A stretch of 50,701 nt of DNA from Lachnospiraceae bacterium (GTDB lineage Bacteria > Bacillota > Clostridia > Lachnospirales > Lachnospiraceae), in the NCBI GenBank assembly GCA_017480565.1, contig JAFVAL010000060.1, positions 1 through 50,701 of the forward strand. Direction: 5' to 3'. The notes beneath the pieces were generated by a model. That model made no database searches. It was not told where the DNA came from and saw only the letters and a list, made by a program, of their open reading frames with translations. This document shows positions 17,767 through 29,129 of this stretch, piece after piece (position 1 is the first letter of the stretch; the number at the start of each line of letters is the position of its first letter). Both the position numbers and the translations under genes were made by a program.

Positions 17767-17809
17767 GAAAGGGTATATGTGTTATCAATTTTTGGCAAGG
17801 AAAGTACCT

Positions 17810-19255
17810 ATGAACAGCACAGAAATTAAGGAAAAACTACTCGCGAATTGGGAGGAGATTAAGAACACCTGCCGGGAAGAATTTGATATTTCCTCCGTCA
17901 GCTATGAGATTTTTATCTATCCTCTGGACATCTTAGACGTCAAAGATCATACGATTATGATCTATTTCAATACGAACAAGAAGAAGAATTTCGTCGGCAC
18001 CGTGACGTTGGACCGCAAGGCGAGACCGTCGCTCTCCGCGATCATTCCGTTATATTTGGATCAGAGTGAGGACTATGAGATCGTCTTCTATTCGCCGGAA
18101 GAGGCAGAAGAGTATCTCAACGGGCCGAAGACAGCCGCACTTTCGCAGGAGAACCAAAAGCCTGTCTCCTCCGCGAAGAATTCGAATCTGAATCCTCGCT
18201 ATACCTTCGACACGTTCGTGGTCGGCAACAACAACAGTATGGCACATGCGGCAGCGCTTGCAGTCGCGGAGGCGCCGGGAGAGTTTTACAATCCACTCTA
18301 CATTTACGGCGGCGTCGGCCTTGGAAAGACCCATCTGATGCACGCGATCGCGCACTATGCGATGGAGCAGCATGAGAGAAAGCAGGCAGATCTGCCGGAG
18401 AAGGACCGCGTTCCGTTTAACGTCATGTACGTGACGAGTGAAGTCTTCACGAACGAGCTGATTGAGGCGATCCGTGGCGGTAAGTCAGACATTGCAACGG
18501 CGGAGTTTCGCAACAAGTACCGCAATGTCGATATGCTCTTGATCGATGATATTCAGTTTATCATCGGCAAGGACCGTACCCAGGAAGAGTTCTTCCACAC
18601 CTTTAACAGCTTATTTGGCAAGAACCGCCAGATGATCATTTCCTCGGATAAGCCGCCGAGAGAATTTGCGCAGATCGAAGAGAGGCTTCTTTCCCGGTTT
18701 GAGATGGGACTGACGGTCGATATTCAGATGCCGGATTACGAGACGCGCATGGCAATTTTGAGAAATAAAGCCGAGGCGGATCATTTGCGGTTAGATGATA
18801 AGATCTTTGACTACATTGCAACCAATATCAAGTCGAATATCCGAGAGCTTGAAGGGGCGCTCAATAAGATCAATGTGTATTCGCGCTTAAAGCATGTGGA
18901 GATCACACCGGAACTTGCAGAAGAGGCACTCAAGGATCTGATCTCACCGAATGAGAATGGGGTTGCAATCACGCCGGAACTCATCATGAAGATCGTCTCA
19001 GATTATTACGGAATCACGGTGGAAGATTTGCTCTCTACGAAGAAGAGCCGCGACATCTCGGTGCCGAGACAGATCACGATGTATCTGATCCGTGCCTACA
19101 CGCATGAGAAGTATGATCAGATCGGGATGTTACTTGGCGGGCGCGATCACACGACGGTCATCAGCGGTGTCCGTAAGATTGAGGAAGATATGAGAAATGA
19201 TCCGACCACTGCGAACACCGTAGAAGCACTGAGTAAGCGGATTAAGCCGGAATAA
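17810..19255 (+). CDS. dnaA: Chromosomal replication initiator DnaA
   Basis: 481 residues. Domain I at the N-terminus (MNSTEIKEKLLANWEEIKN). Domain III AAA+ ATPase with Walker A GGVGLGKTHLMHAI and Walker B MLLIDDIQFI. Domain IV DNA binding near the end with the signature GGRDHTTVISGVRKI. It opens oriC after binding DnaA boxes, which lie just downstream. I chose ATG 17810, matching the family start and following AAGGAAAG; the frame is open further upstream to 17735, but that part overlaps the promoter. Confidence 0.98.
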   Translation: MNSTEIKEKLLANWEEIKNTCREEFDISSVSYEIFIYPLDILDVKDHTIMIYFNTNKKKNFVGTVTLDRKARPSLSAIIPLYLDQSEDYEIVFYSPEEAEEYLNGPKTAALSQENQKPVSSAKNSNLNPRYTFDTFVVGNNNSMAHAAALAVAEAPGEFYNPLYIYGGVGLGKTHLMHAIAHYAMEQHERKQADLPEKDRVPFNVMYVTSEVFTNELIEAIRGGKSDIATAEFRNKYRNVDMLLIDDIQFIIGKDRTQEEFFHTFNSLFGKNRQMIISSDKPPREFAQIEERLLSRFEMGLTVDIQMPDYETRMAILRNKAEADHLRLDDKIFDYIATNIKSNIRELEGALNKINVYSRLKHVEITPELAEEALKDLISPNENGVAITPELIMKIVSDYYGITVEDLLSTKKSRDISVPRQITMYLIRAYTHEKYDQIGMLLGGRDHTTVISGVRKIEEDMRNDPTTANTVEALSKRIKPE

Positions 19256-19520
19256 GTCACTTTTTTTGTGAGTTTGTGGATAACTTTGTGGAATTCTCGT
19301 GGATTTTATGTTGATGATACATTTTTCACAATGTACGGTCAAAAGTTATCCACATGCATCCACAAAAAATTCACCGGGATTTCACAGTCAATTCCACAGA
19401 GTATTTTTTTCAGAAATCGACATTTTATAAGGCTTTCGGGAGTTTTCCACAATTCCACCGGCACTTATGATGACGATGACGAATTACTATTATAATTCTA
19501 TTTTTATATAGAGCCGGAGG
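19256..19520. other. oriC: DnaA-box and AT-rich region between dnaA and dnaN
   Basis: Exact DnaA boxes lie at 19275-19283 (TGTGGATAA, reverse) and 19346-19354 (TTATCCACA). Near-matches sit at about 19286, 19356-19364 (CATCCACA) and 19440-19450 (TTTTCCACAA). The last about 40 nt before dnaN (19480-19515) are very AT-rich and could be the unwinding element. Gene direction switches in this area (minus to the left, plus to the right), as expected at a bidirectional origin. Confidence 0.85.
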
Positions 19521-19565
19521 CGGACGATGCTTTTGGTTCCGAAAGAAAGGAGCGTTACCCACATT

Positions 19566-20675
19566 ATGAAGATCATTTGTTCCAAATCGAACTTATCTGC
19601 CGGAGTGAATATTGCCCTAAAGGCCATTCCGGCCAGAACCACAATGCCGATCTTAGAGTGCATCATCTTAAAGGTGACGAACGCAGAGATTGAACTCATT
19701 TCCAATGATATGGAGATCGGGATTGAGACAAAAGTTGACGGTATGATTCTTGAAACCGGTACGGTTGCTCTGGATGCCAAGGTATTTTCTGAGATCGTCA
19801 GAAAGCTTCCGGATGCCGATGTGGAGATCACGGTCGATGAGAATTATCGCGTGTCCATTTCCTGCGAGAAAGCACACTTTAATCTTCTTGGCAGAAGTGC
19901 AGAGGAGTTCCCGGGACTGCCGGCAGTTGAGAAGGATCGCCAGATCGTGCTCTCCCAGTTCACATTAAAGGAGCTGATTCGCCAGACTGTCTTTTCGATT
20001 TCTGACAATGAGAGCAACCGTATCATGAGCGGTGAGCTCTTTGAGATCAGCGGGGATAGCCTGAGAGTGGTATCGCTTGACGGACATCGTATCTCGATTC
20101 GCCGCACACAGCTTAAGAACGAGTACCCGGATGCGAAGGTGATCGTTCCCGGAAAGACCTTATCTGAGATCAGCAAGATCTTATCCGGTGAAGCAGATAA
20201 AGACGTGGTCATCTCCTTTACCGGCAAGCACATTTTATTCGAGATGGAAGATACCCTTGTGGTTTCCCGCCTGATTGAGGGTGATTATTATAAGATCGAT
20301 CAGATGTTATCCTCCGATTATGAGACGAAGATGACGGTCAATAAGAGAGAACTCTTAAGCTGTATCGACCGTGCTTCTCTGTTAATCCGTGAGTCGGAGA
20401 AGAAGCCGATCATCTTAACGATTCAGCCGACAGGACTGGAACTTAAGATCAACACGATGATTGGTTCGATGAAGGAAGACATCGATATCGAGATGGAAGG
20501 CCGCGACATTATGATCGGCTTTAACCCGAAGTTCTTGATGGATGCACTTCGGGTCATCGATGATGAGACTGTGGATATCTATCTGTTTAACCCGAAGGCT
20601 CCTTGTTTTATCAAAGACAAGGATGAGACGTATATTTATCTGATTTTGCCGGTCAATATCAGTGCAGCAAATTAA
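19566..20675 (+). CDS. dnaN: DNA polymerase III beta sliding clamp
   Basis: 369 residues from the family-consistent start MKIICSKSNLSAGVNIALKAI. Three clamp folds; conserved RTTMPILECI near residue 22 and the C-terminal YLILPVNISAAN, equivalent to the canonical YxxMPMR-type end. It forms the processivity ring for the replicase. An in-frame ATG at 19527 has a far better ribosome site (GGAGG 6 nt away) than 19566 (AAGGAG 13 nt away). A 13-residue N-terminal extension, or a translated leader in frame, is therefore possible. Confidence 0.96.
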   Translation: MKIICSKSNLSAGVNIALKAIPARTTMPILECIILKVTNAEIELISNDMEIGIETKVDGMILETGTVALDAKVFSEIVRKLPDADVEITVDENYRVSISCEKAHFNLLGRSAEEFPGLPAVEKDRQIVLSQFTLKELIRQTVFSISDNESNRIMSGELFEISGDSLRVVSLDGHRISIRRTQLKNEYPDAKVIVPGKTLSEISKILSGEADKDVVISFTGKHILFEMEDTLVVSRLIEGDYYKIDQMLSSDYETKMTVNKRELLSCIDRASLLIRESEKKPIILTIQPTGLELKINTMIGSMKEDIDIEMEGRDIMIGFNPKFLMDALRVIDDETVDIYLFNPKAPCFIKDKDETYIYLILPVNISAAN

Positions 20676-20677
20676 TC

Positions 20678-20887
20678 ATGAGAGAGATTAGAATCAAAGA
20701 TGACTTTATCAAGCTTGGCCAGAGCTTAAAGCTTGCGCATCTGGTGGAAAATGGTGCGGAGGCAAAAGAAGTGGTGCAAGCCGGGCTTGTGAAGGTCAAT
20801 GGGGAGACGGACACGCGCCGCGGACGGAAACTTGTCGGTGGTGATGTGGTCGAATATCGTGGGGAATCGTATCAGATTGTTCAATAA
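20678..20887 (+). CDS. rlbA: S4-domain protein RlbA/YaaA
   Basis: 69 residues consisting of one S4 RNA-binding domain (FIKLGQSLKLAHLVENGAEAK, then VKVNGETDTRRGRKL). This small protein sits between dnaN and recF across Firmicutes and is linked to ribosome or RNA function. It starts 2 nt after the dnaN stop, so it is translationally linked. Confidence 0.92.
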   Translation: MREIRIKDDFIKLGQSLKLAHLVENGAEAKEVVQAGLVKVNGETDTRRGRKLVGGDVVEYRGESYQIVQ

Positions 20888-20905
20888 TGGTAATGAGGTC
20901 GCTTT

Positions 20906-22018
20906 ATGGTCATTCGTTCGTTAGAACTGCAGAATTTCCGCAATTATGCGTCGCTTGCGATGGAATTTGATGAGGGGATTAATATCCTCTTTGGAGATAA
21001 TGCACAGGGAAAGACCAACATTTTAGAGGCTCTTTATTTAACCAGTACAACGAAGTCTCACCGGGCAAGCAAAGACCGGGAGATGATTCGGATCGGACAG
21101 GAGGAGGCGCACATTCGTCTGTTCCTTTCTCAGAATGATGTGGATCACCGCATGGATCTGCATTTGAAACAAAGCAAAGCCAAAGGGGCTGCGATCGACG
21201 GGGTTCCCGTCAGAAGATCCGGCGACCTGGTGGGCTTTTTAAAAGTCGTATTTTTCTCGCCGGAGGACCTTTCTATTATCAAGAACGGTCCCGGCGAGCG
21301 AAGACGATTTCTTGACATGGAGCTTTGTCAGCTGGATAAAGTCTATTTAAATCAGCTGGCGAATTATAACCGCGCACTCAATCAGAGAAATAATTTGCTC
21401 AAGCAGATCGGGCAGGATCCTTCGTTAAAAGAGACGTTGGAATTGTGGGAAGAGCAGCTCATTTCCTACGGTACTCAGATCATGAGAGGAAGAGCCTCTT
21501 TTTTGCAGGAGCTGGCACCGATCGTGTCAGAGATTCACGCCCAGCTTTCGGGCGGCAAGGAAGAGCTAAAACTTCTCTATGAGCCAAATGTTTCCGCGGA
21601 CCGCTACCGGGAAGAGCTTTTTTACTCCCGGGACAGGGACATTTACCTAAAAACCACGCACGTCGGGCCGCACCGCGACGATATGGTCTTTGAGATCAAC
21701 GGATCAGATGCGAGAAGATTTGGCTCGCAGGGCCAGCAAAGAACGGCTGCGTTGTCACTTAAGATGGCGGAGATTGAGATTGTGCGAAGAAGAACCGGGC
21801 AGAAGCCGATCTTGCTTTTGGACGATGTACTCTCAGAGCTCGACCGCAGCAGGCAGACATATCTATTGTCCGGCATTTCCGGTACGCAGGTGATTATGAC
21901 CTGCACCGGCTTGGAAGAATTTGTAGAAAACAGAGTCCGGGTCAACCGGGTCTTTGAAGTAATAGAGGGGCAAGTGATGCCCCGCAGTGAGGAAGAAACC
22001 CTCGTCAAAGGAGAGTAG
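20906..22018 (+). CDS. recF: DNA replication and repair protein RecF
   Basis: 370 residues. SMC-like ATPase with Walker A GDNAQGKTNILEALYL, signature region FGSQGQQRTAALSLKMAE and Walker B ILLLDDVLSELD. It loads RecA at gaps together with RecO and RecR. The C-terminal RPEEE-like tail is acidic. The gene is 18 nt after rlbA and 3 nt before gyrB, within the dnaA-gyrA cluster. Confidence 0.97.
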   Translation: MVIRSLELQNFRNYASLAMEFDEGINILFGDNAQGKTNILEALYLTSTTKSHRASKDREMIRIGQEEAHIRLFLSQNDVDHRMDLHLKQSKAKGAAIDGVPVRRSGDLVGFLKVVFFSPEDLSIIKNGPGERRRFLDMELCQLDKVYLNQLANYNRALNQRNNLLKQIGQDPSLKETLELWEEQLISYGTQIMRGRASFLQELAPIVSEIHAQLSGGKEELKLLYEPNVSADRYREELFYSRDRDIYLKTTHVGPHRDDMVFEINGSDARRFGSQGQQRTAALSLKMAEIEIVRRRTGQKPILLLDDVLSELDRSRQTYLLSGISGTQVIMTCTGLEEFVENRVRVNRVFEVIEGQVMPRSEEETLVKGE

Positions 22019-23974
<1,956 letters not shown>

Positions 23975-24003
23975 GGGCTTTTGGTTTTAGGGAGTTATAG
24001 TTT

Positions 24004-26565
24004 ATGGATGAACATATTTTTGATAAAGTACAGGAAGTCGATCTGAAAAAGACGATGGAGACATCGTATATTGATTATGCGATGTCGGTCATTGCGGCGC
24101 GTGCCCTTCCGGATGTGCGGGATGGCTTAAAGCCGGTACAGAGACGAATCCTTTATGCGATGACAGAACTTGGAAACACCCCCGATAAGCCGCATCGTAA
24201 GTGCGCGCGTATCGTCGGTGATACCATGGGTAAATATCACCCCCACGGAGACTCTTCGATCTACGGTGCGTTGGTAAACATGGCGCAGGATTGGTCGATG
24301 AGATATACGCTGGTGGACGGCCACGGCAACTTTGGTTCCGTCGATGGTGACGGTGCCGCGGCAATGCGTTATACCGAGGCGCGTCTGTCCAAGATCGCGA
24401 TGGAGATGCTCTCGGACATCAACAAAGACACGGTTGATTTCGTGCCGAACTTTGATGAGACCGAGAAAGAGCCGACCGTGCTGCCTTCCCGTTTTCCGAA
24501 CCTTTTGGTCAACGGTACCACCGGTATCGCGGTTGGTATGGCAACCAACATTCCGCCGCACAATCTGCGTGAGGTCATTGGTGGTGTGGTGCGCATCATC
24601 GACAACCGTGTCAATGAAAACAGAGAAACCGAGATCGACGAGATTATGACGATCATCAAGGGACCGGATTTCCCGACGGGAGCACAGATCCTTGGTACGA
24701 TGGGCATCGAAGAAGCTTACCGGACCGGCCGGGGCAAGATCCGCGTGCGTGCGGTCACGGAGATTGAGCCGATGCAAAACGGCAAGCACCGCATCGTGGT
24801 CACAGAACTTCCTTATCTGGTCAATAAAGCGCGTCTGATCGAGAAGATCGCAGACCTTGTTAAGGAAAAGAGAGTTGATGGCATCACGGAGCTCAGAGAC
24901 GAATCCAGCCGTGCCGGCATGCGCATTTGCATCGAACTGCGTAAGGACGTCAATCCGAACGTAATGTTAAATACCCTCTTTAAGCATACACAGCTGCAGG
25001 ATACGTTCGGTGTGATTATGCTGGCGCTCGTCGACAACCAACCGAAGGTGTTAAATATCGTCCAGATGCTGAAGTATTACTTAAAGCATCAGGAAGAAGT
25101 GGTCGCGAGAAGAACCCGTTATGATCTGAACAAAGCGGAAGAGCGCGCACACATTTTACAAGGCTTACTGATTGCGCTGGATAACATTGATGAGGTAATC
25201 CAGATTGTAAGAAGCAGCCGTACGACAGCGGACGCGAAGGCGAGACTGATGGAGCGCTTTGGGCTGACGGATCCGCAGGCACAGGCGATCGTGGATATGC
25301 GTCTGCGTGCGCTCACCGGACTGGAGCGGGAGAAGCTTGAGCAGGAATATGCGGAGCTGATGGAGAGAATCGCGTATTACAAAGAGATTCTTGCCGATGA
25401 AAATAAGCTGCTTGGCGTCGTGCGCGATGAGCTGATGGCGATCTCTGAAAAGTACGGAGATGACCGCCGCACGTCGATCGGCAGAGATGAATATGATATC
25501 ACGAACGAAGATCTGATCCCGAAGGAAAATGTCATCATCGCGATGACCAAGCTTGGCTATATCAAGCGTATGTCCGTGGACAATTTCCGCGCACAAAATC
25601 GCGGCGGCAAGGGCATCCGTGGCATGCAGACCTTAGAAGATGACTACACGACGGATCTTTTGATGCCGACGTCACATCATTTCCTGATGTTCTTTACGAA
25701 CCATGGGCGCGTATACCGGCTGAAGGCTTACGAGATTCCGGAAGCATCCAGAACGTCCCGCGGCACCGCGATTGTAAACCTCTTGCAGCTTTTGCCGGAT
25801 GAGAAGATCACCGCGATCATTCCGATCCGGGAGTACCGCGAAGGGGATTACCTGATGATGGCCACCAAGGACGGCACCGTGAAGAAGTCACCGCTCACCG
25901 ATTTTGCGAATATCAGAAAGAGCGGTATCATCGCGATTGATTTGCGGGAAGACGACGAACTCATCGAAGTCAAGCCGACCAATGGCGAGCAGGAAGTGCT
26001 TCTTGTGACCAAGAATGGCCAGTGTATTCGTTTCAAGGAATCCGATGTCAGAAAGACCGGACGCAGTTCGATGGGCGTGCGAGGCATGACACTAACCGGC
26101 GATGACGAAGTTGTTGCGATGCAGCTGGCAAGCCAGGGTGAGTATTTGCTGATGATCACGGAAAATGGCCGCGGCAAGCGCACCCCGATCACAGAGTTCC
26201 ACACGCAGGGACGTTCCGGCAAGGGCGTGATCTGCTACAAACTGACCGACAAGACCGGAAAGCTGATCGGCGCGAAGGCCGTGAAGGATGGACAGGACAT
26301 TCTCTTGATCACCAACCAGGGCATCATCATCCGCACGATGTGCGACCAGATCTCCGTGCAGGGAAGAAGCGCCTCCGGCGTGAAAGTCTTTAACGTAGGC
26401 GATGACGAAGACGTCTTCGTCGCAAGCATCGCGAGGGTCCGGGATGACATCCCGAGAGAAGATTTCGAAACGGTCAGCGAAGAGACGGAAGAAGCAGAAG
26501 AGATCATAGAAGAAGAGGGAATTCTCATAGGAGAAGCTGAAAGCGACGAGACAACGGAAGAATAA
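24004..26565 (+). CDS. gyrA: DNA gyrase subunit A
   Basis: 853 residues. The winged-helix breakage-reunion domain has the catalytic Tyr in [13 protein letters not shown] (Tyr123). The C-terminal pinwheel includes the GyrA box ([10 protein letters not shown], from about residue 534) and ends in an acidic tail rich in Glu. In the quinolone-resistance-determining region the sequence is [15 protein letters not shown]: Ser at the E. coli Ser83 position, Gly at the Asp87 position. The gene is the last of the rightward origin operon and is followed by a hairpin. Confidence 0.98.
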   Translation: MDEHIFDKVQEVDLKKTMETSYIDYAMSVIAARALPDVRDGLKPVQRRILYAMTELGNTPDKPHRKCARIVGDTMGKYHPHGDSSIYGALVNMAQDWSMRYTLVDGHGNFGSVDGDGAAAMRYTEARLSKIAMEMLSDINKDTVDFVPNFDETEKEPTVLPSRFPNLLVNGTTGIAVGMATNIPPHNLREVIGGVVRIIDNRVNENRETEIDEIMTIIKGPDFPTGAQILGTMGIEEAYRTGRGKIRVRAVTEIEPMQNGKHRIVVTELPYLVNKARLIEKIADLVKEKRVDGITELRDESSRAGMRICIELRKDVNPNVMLNTLFKHTQLQDTFGVIMLALVDNQPKVLNIVQMLKYYLKHQEEVVARRTRYDLNKAEERAHILQGLLIALDNIDEVIQIVRSSRTTADAKARLMERFGLTDPQAQAIVDMRLRALTGLEREKLEQEYAELMERIAYYKEILADENKLLGVVRDELMAISEKYGDDRRTSIGRDEYDITNEDLIPKENVIIAMTKLGYIKRMSVDNFRAQNRGGKGIRGMQTLEDDYTTDLLMPTSHHFLMFFTNHGRVYRLKAYEIPEASRTSRGTAIVNLLQLLPDEKITAIIPIREYREGDYLMMATKDGTVKKSPLTDFANIRKSGIIAIDLREDDELIEVKPTNGEQEVLLVTKNGQCIRFKESDVRKTGRSSMGVRGMTLTGDDEVVAMQLASQGEYLLMITENGRGKRTPITEFHTQGRSGKGVICYKLTDKTGKLIGAKAVKDGQDILLITNQGIIIRTMCDQISVQGRSASGVKVFNVGDDEDVFVASIARVRDDIPREDFETVSEETEEAEEIIEEEGILIGEAESDETTEE

Positions 26566-26572
26566 ATAACCG

Positions 26573-26616
26573 AGACCCTGTGAGTGATTAGTGCTCTTCA
26601 GGGTCTTGGATTTCTT
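26573..26616 (+). terminator. gyrA terminator
   Basis: AGACCCTG (26573-26580) pairs with CAGGGTCT (26599-26606), then TTGGATTTCTT. Its arm layout (about 27 nt between arms) resembles the inverted-repeat units that follow. Confidence 0.65.
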
Positions 26617-26630
26617 ACATGGTTGATGTG

Positions 26631-26870
26631 TGGACTCAATATTCTCTATCTCAGATGTGCAGAGTCTCGAAAAATGTACTTATGGAAAGATGTGGAGACT
26701 CACAACAGCATAACATTTAGATACTGAGTCTAAAGTAAGTCGATCAATGGAATCCAGTTAGACTCGCAATAGCCAATTTTTAAGATACTGAGTCAGGTAT
26801 CAATCTGATAAAAGGATAAACTCAGACTCACGAAATGTATTTTCTGCAATAGTGAGTCTCAAGAAATATA
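26631..26870. repeat. 64-bp periodic array of GACTC...GAGTC inverted repeats
   Basis: GACTC occurs at 26633, 26697, 26761 and 26825, exactly 64 bp apart. GAGTC occurs at 26662, 26726, 26790 and 26854, again exactly 64 bp apart and always 29 bp after its GACTC. Flanking bases are partly conserved (often AGACTCAC on the left and GATACTGAGTC on the right), giving 5-8 bp stems with 18-24 nt loops; the sequence between the arms is not conserved. The array fills the 309-nt gene-free gap between gyrA and the MFS gene, its last arm ending 16 nt before that gene's ATG. Confidence 0.85.
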
Positions 26871-26874
26871 AAAC

Positions 26875-28128
26875 ATGGGAAGTAATCATACCACACAACC
26901 TCTCTGGACCAGAGACTTTACGATTATCACCCTTGGCTCGGTGGTTTCGATGTTCGGCAATGCGATGTCCGGCTTTGCCTTGAGTCTTCTGGTGCTTGAC
27001 TATACGAACTCCAACTTCCAGTATGCACTGGTGATTGCGCTTTTTACGGTGCCAAACCTGGTCATGCCGATCTTTTCCGGCGCACTCTTAGACCGGTTTT
27101 CGCGCAAGAAGATGATCTATGGCCTGGACTTTCTTTCTGCAGCACTTTACTGTGCGATGGCACTCATTTTCGCCTCAGGAAGATTTTATTACTGGATCTT
27201 GTTAATCTATGCGCTTACGCTCGGTTCGATCCAGAGCATTTACATGGTCGCCTACCAGAGCTTTTACCCTCTCTTGATCTCAGAGGGAAATTTCACCAAA
27301 GCCTACTCGATCTCAGGCGTACTTGAGACACTGACGGTCTTCATGGTACCGATTTCAGCGTTTTTGTATAACAAAATCGGCATCTCTCCGCTGCTTGCGA
27401 TCAATGCGGTCTGCTTTTTCATTGCAGCAGTGATGGAGACACAGATCCGGGCGGAAGAAAAGTATATTGAAGCACAAAAGGGAACCCGCACGGAGAATAA
27501 GACGAGCCGGCAAATGCTCACGGATATCAAGGAAGGCTTCCGCTATATGGCGAGCGAAACCGGTTTGCTTGCGATCGGTGTATATTTTATGTTTTCATCC
27601 TTCGCTGGCGGTGCGTCTTCGGTCATCGTACTTCCTTGGTTTAAAGGCACCTTTGAAAATGGGGAATATATCTACATGACCGTCTTTGGCTTTTCTGTCC
27701 TGGGACGTGCGATCGGTGGCATGATTCATTATCGCAAGAAACTGCCGACCGAGAAAAAGTTCTCGATTGCGATGTTTGTCTATCTTGCGATCTGCTTCTT
27801 AGAGGGTGGATGTCTCTTTATGCCACTCCATGTGATGCGCGTGATGATGTTTTGCTCCGGCATTTTAAGCGTGACGAGCTACACGATCCGCATCGCAGCC
27901 ACCCAGCACTATGTGCCAGATGAGAAAAAAGGACGGTTTAACGGTGCCTTTAACATGATTAACACCGCCGGGAGTCTTTCCGGTGAACTGATCGCAGGAG
28001 CGCTCGCAAGCTTATTTTCTCCGAGGGTCGTTCTCGCAGGATTTATGTTAGTCAATCTCCTTGCAGGGATCTTCATTCTTGGAGGAAAGAAAAAAGAGGT
28101 TTCTGCTATTTACAATGTGGAGACGTAA
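26875..28128 (+). CDS. MFS transporter (MFS_3 / macrolide-efflux-like)
   Basis: 417 residues with about 12 membrane helices. The segment ALLDRFSRKKMIYGLDFLSA matches the loop 2-3 motif of MFS. Overall layout resembles MFS_3 drug or siderophore exporters such as MefA-like proteins. Substrate is not predictable. There is no good ribosome site before ATG 26875; the upstream sequence is the 64-bp periodic array, which may control its transcription or translation. It ends 7 nt before the convergent AraC gene. Confidence 0.8.
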   Translation: MGSNHTTQPLWTRDFTIITLGSVVSMFGNAMSGFALSLLVLDYTNSNFQYALVIALFTVPNLVMPIFSGALLDRFSRKKMIYGLDFLSAALYCAMALIFASGRFYYWILLIYALTLGSIQSIYMVAYQSFYPLLISEGNFTKAYSISGVLETLTVFMVPISAFLYNKIGISPLLAINAVCFFIAAVMETQIRAEEKYIEAQKGTRTENKTSRQMLTDIKEGFRYMASETGLLAIGVYFMFSSFAGGASSVIVLPWFKGTFENGEYIYMTVFGFSVLGRAIGGMIHYRKKLPTEKKFSIAMFVYLAICFLEGGCLFMPLHVMRVMMFCSGILSVTSYTIRIAATQHYVPDEKKGRFNGAFNMINTAGSLSGELIAGALASLFSPRVVLAGFMLVNLLAGIFILGGKKKEVSAIYNVET

Positions 28129-28135
28129 AGCGCGC

Positions 28136-29077
28136 CTACATCACCATCCCCTCTGAAAATGCTTGAAGTTTTTCAGCAACGAGAGGATCGTCGCAGGGGA
28201 TATACTTCATGCTGTGATAGTCCGATTGCGGCGGGGTGAGAAGAACATTTTTCCGGTATTCGGAAGGCAGACACTTTAACAGATCGCGGAAGCGGTTGTT
28301 AAAAGATTTTAAGTCTGCAAATCCATTTGCCAGAGCGATCTCGGTCAGATTTTTGTCTGTCATGACAAGATCTTTGAGCGCATTTTGCAGACGCACCCGC
28401 ATCAGATAATCGTAAAAGCTGATGCCGACCGACTTGTGAAATAACGTAGAGATATACGTGCGGTTATACTGCGTCATCTGCGCAATGTCCTCCAGGCTGA
28501 TTTTTTCAGCAAAATTGTGTTCCACGTAGGACATGATACTGCGCATGGCTTTTTGGGTATCTTCATCGACTTCCGGGATGGAAGGGACGACCTCCGGCGC
28601 GAACTGATGGCAGAGCGTGCCGATGATCATCTCTATGCTGGCCTTGGCCAGATAGTTCGCATAGGGACTGCCGTCTGCGAGCGCGAGAATCAGCTGGGAA
28701 GCGAGACACCGAATCAGCCGGTAACCAGGCTGGTTTCTGGTCGTCTCATCCGAGTGGCAGAGCGGGAAAGATAAGGCTTGGTTTTTCGGCGTCAGCTGTC
28801 TTAATGCGCGCGAAGAAAAATGCAGCACCATCGCGATCGTATTCTGCGTCTGCCCGTAGGAGGCATGTCCAATGTTTGGATCCACCACGAGGACATCGCC
28901 CGCCTGCAGCAGAAAGCTTTCTTTTCCCCTGCAGCAGTACTGTTGTCCTTGTAAAAGAATGTTCATCTCATAGTCATCCGGGTGCCAGTGATAGCGAAAA
29001 TTCATGACTTCGTGGATGTAACAATTGAAATAAATACCATCTTTGGGCCATTGTGCCTCGTAATATGCCTGTTCCAT
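28136..29077 (-). CDS. AraC-family regulator (cupin + HTH) of the adjacent permease operon
   Basis: 313 residues. The N-terminal cupin ligand-binding domain has NFRYHWHPDDYEM and GDVLVVDPNIGH. The C-terminal part has two HTH motifs: ISLEDIAQMTQYNRTYISTLF and NLTEIALANGFADLKSFNNRF. It diverges from the SLC13-like permease gene, and the 376-bp region between them contains three copies of a 15-bp element, so it probably regulates that operon in response to a sugar-acid-like ligand (inference). Confidence 0.85.
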   Translation of the reverse strand: MEQAYYEAQWPKDGIYFNCYIHEVMNFRYHWHPDDYEMNILLQGQQYCCRGKESFLLQAGDVLVVDPNIGHASYGQTQNTIAMVLHFSSRALRQLTPKNQALSFPLCHSDETTRNQPGYRLIRCLASQLILALADGSPYANYLAKASIEMIIGTLCHQFAPEVVPSIPEVDEDTQKAMRSIMSYVEHNFAEKISLEDIAQMTQYNRTYISTLFHKSVGISFYDYLMRVRLQNALKDLVMTDKNLTEIALANGFADLKSFNNRFRDLLKCLPSEYRKNVLLTPPQSDYHSMKYIPCDDPLVAEKLQAFSEGMVM

Positions 29078-29097
29078 AAAAATAATTTCCCCCAGTC

Positions 29098-29129
29098 ATC
29101 CAAATATTTTCCCTGGAAAATGTTTGGAT
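29098..29129. promoter_or_regulatory. Candidate operator: 15-bp inverted repeat
   Basis: ATCCAAATATTTTCC (29098-29112) and GGAAAATGTTTGGAT (29115-29129) are inverted copies with one mismatch and a 2-nt gap. They lie 21 nt upstream of the araC-type start codon. A third, identical half-site occurs at 29256-29270. Confidence 0.75.

Noticed and set aside
26631-26870. CRISPR array
   Set aside because: The 64-bp period fits, but only 5-8 bp arms are conserved rather than a 25-37 bp repeat, and there are no cas genes.
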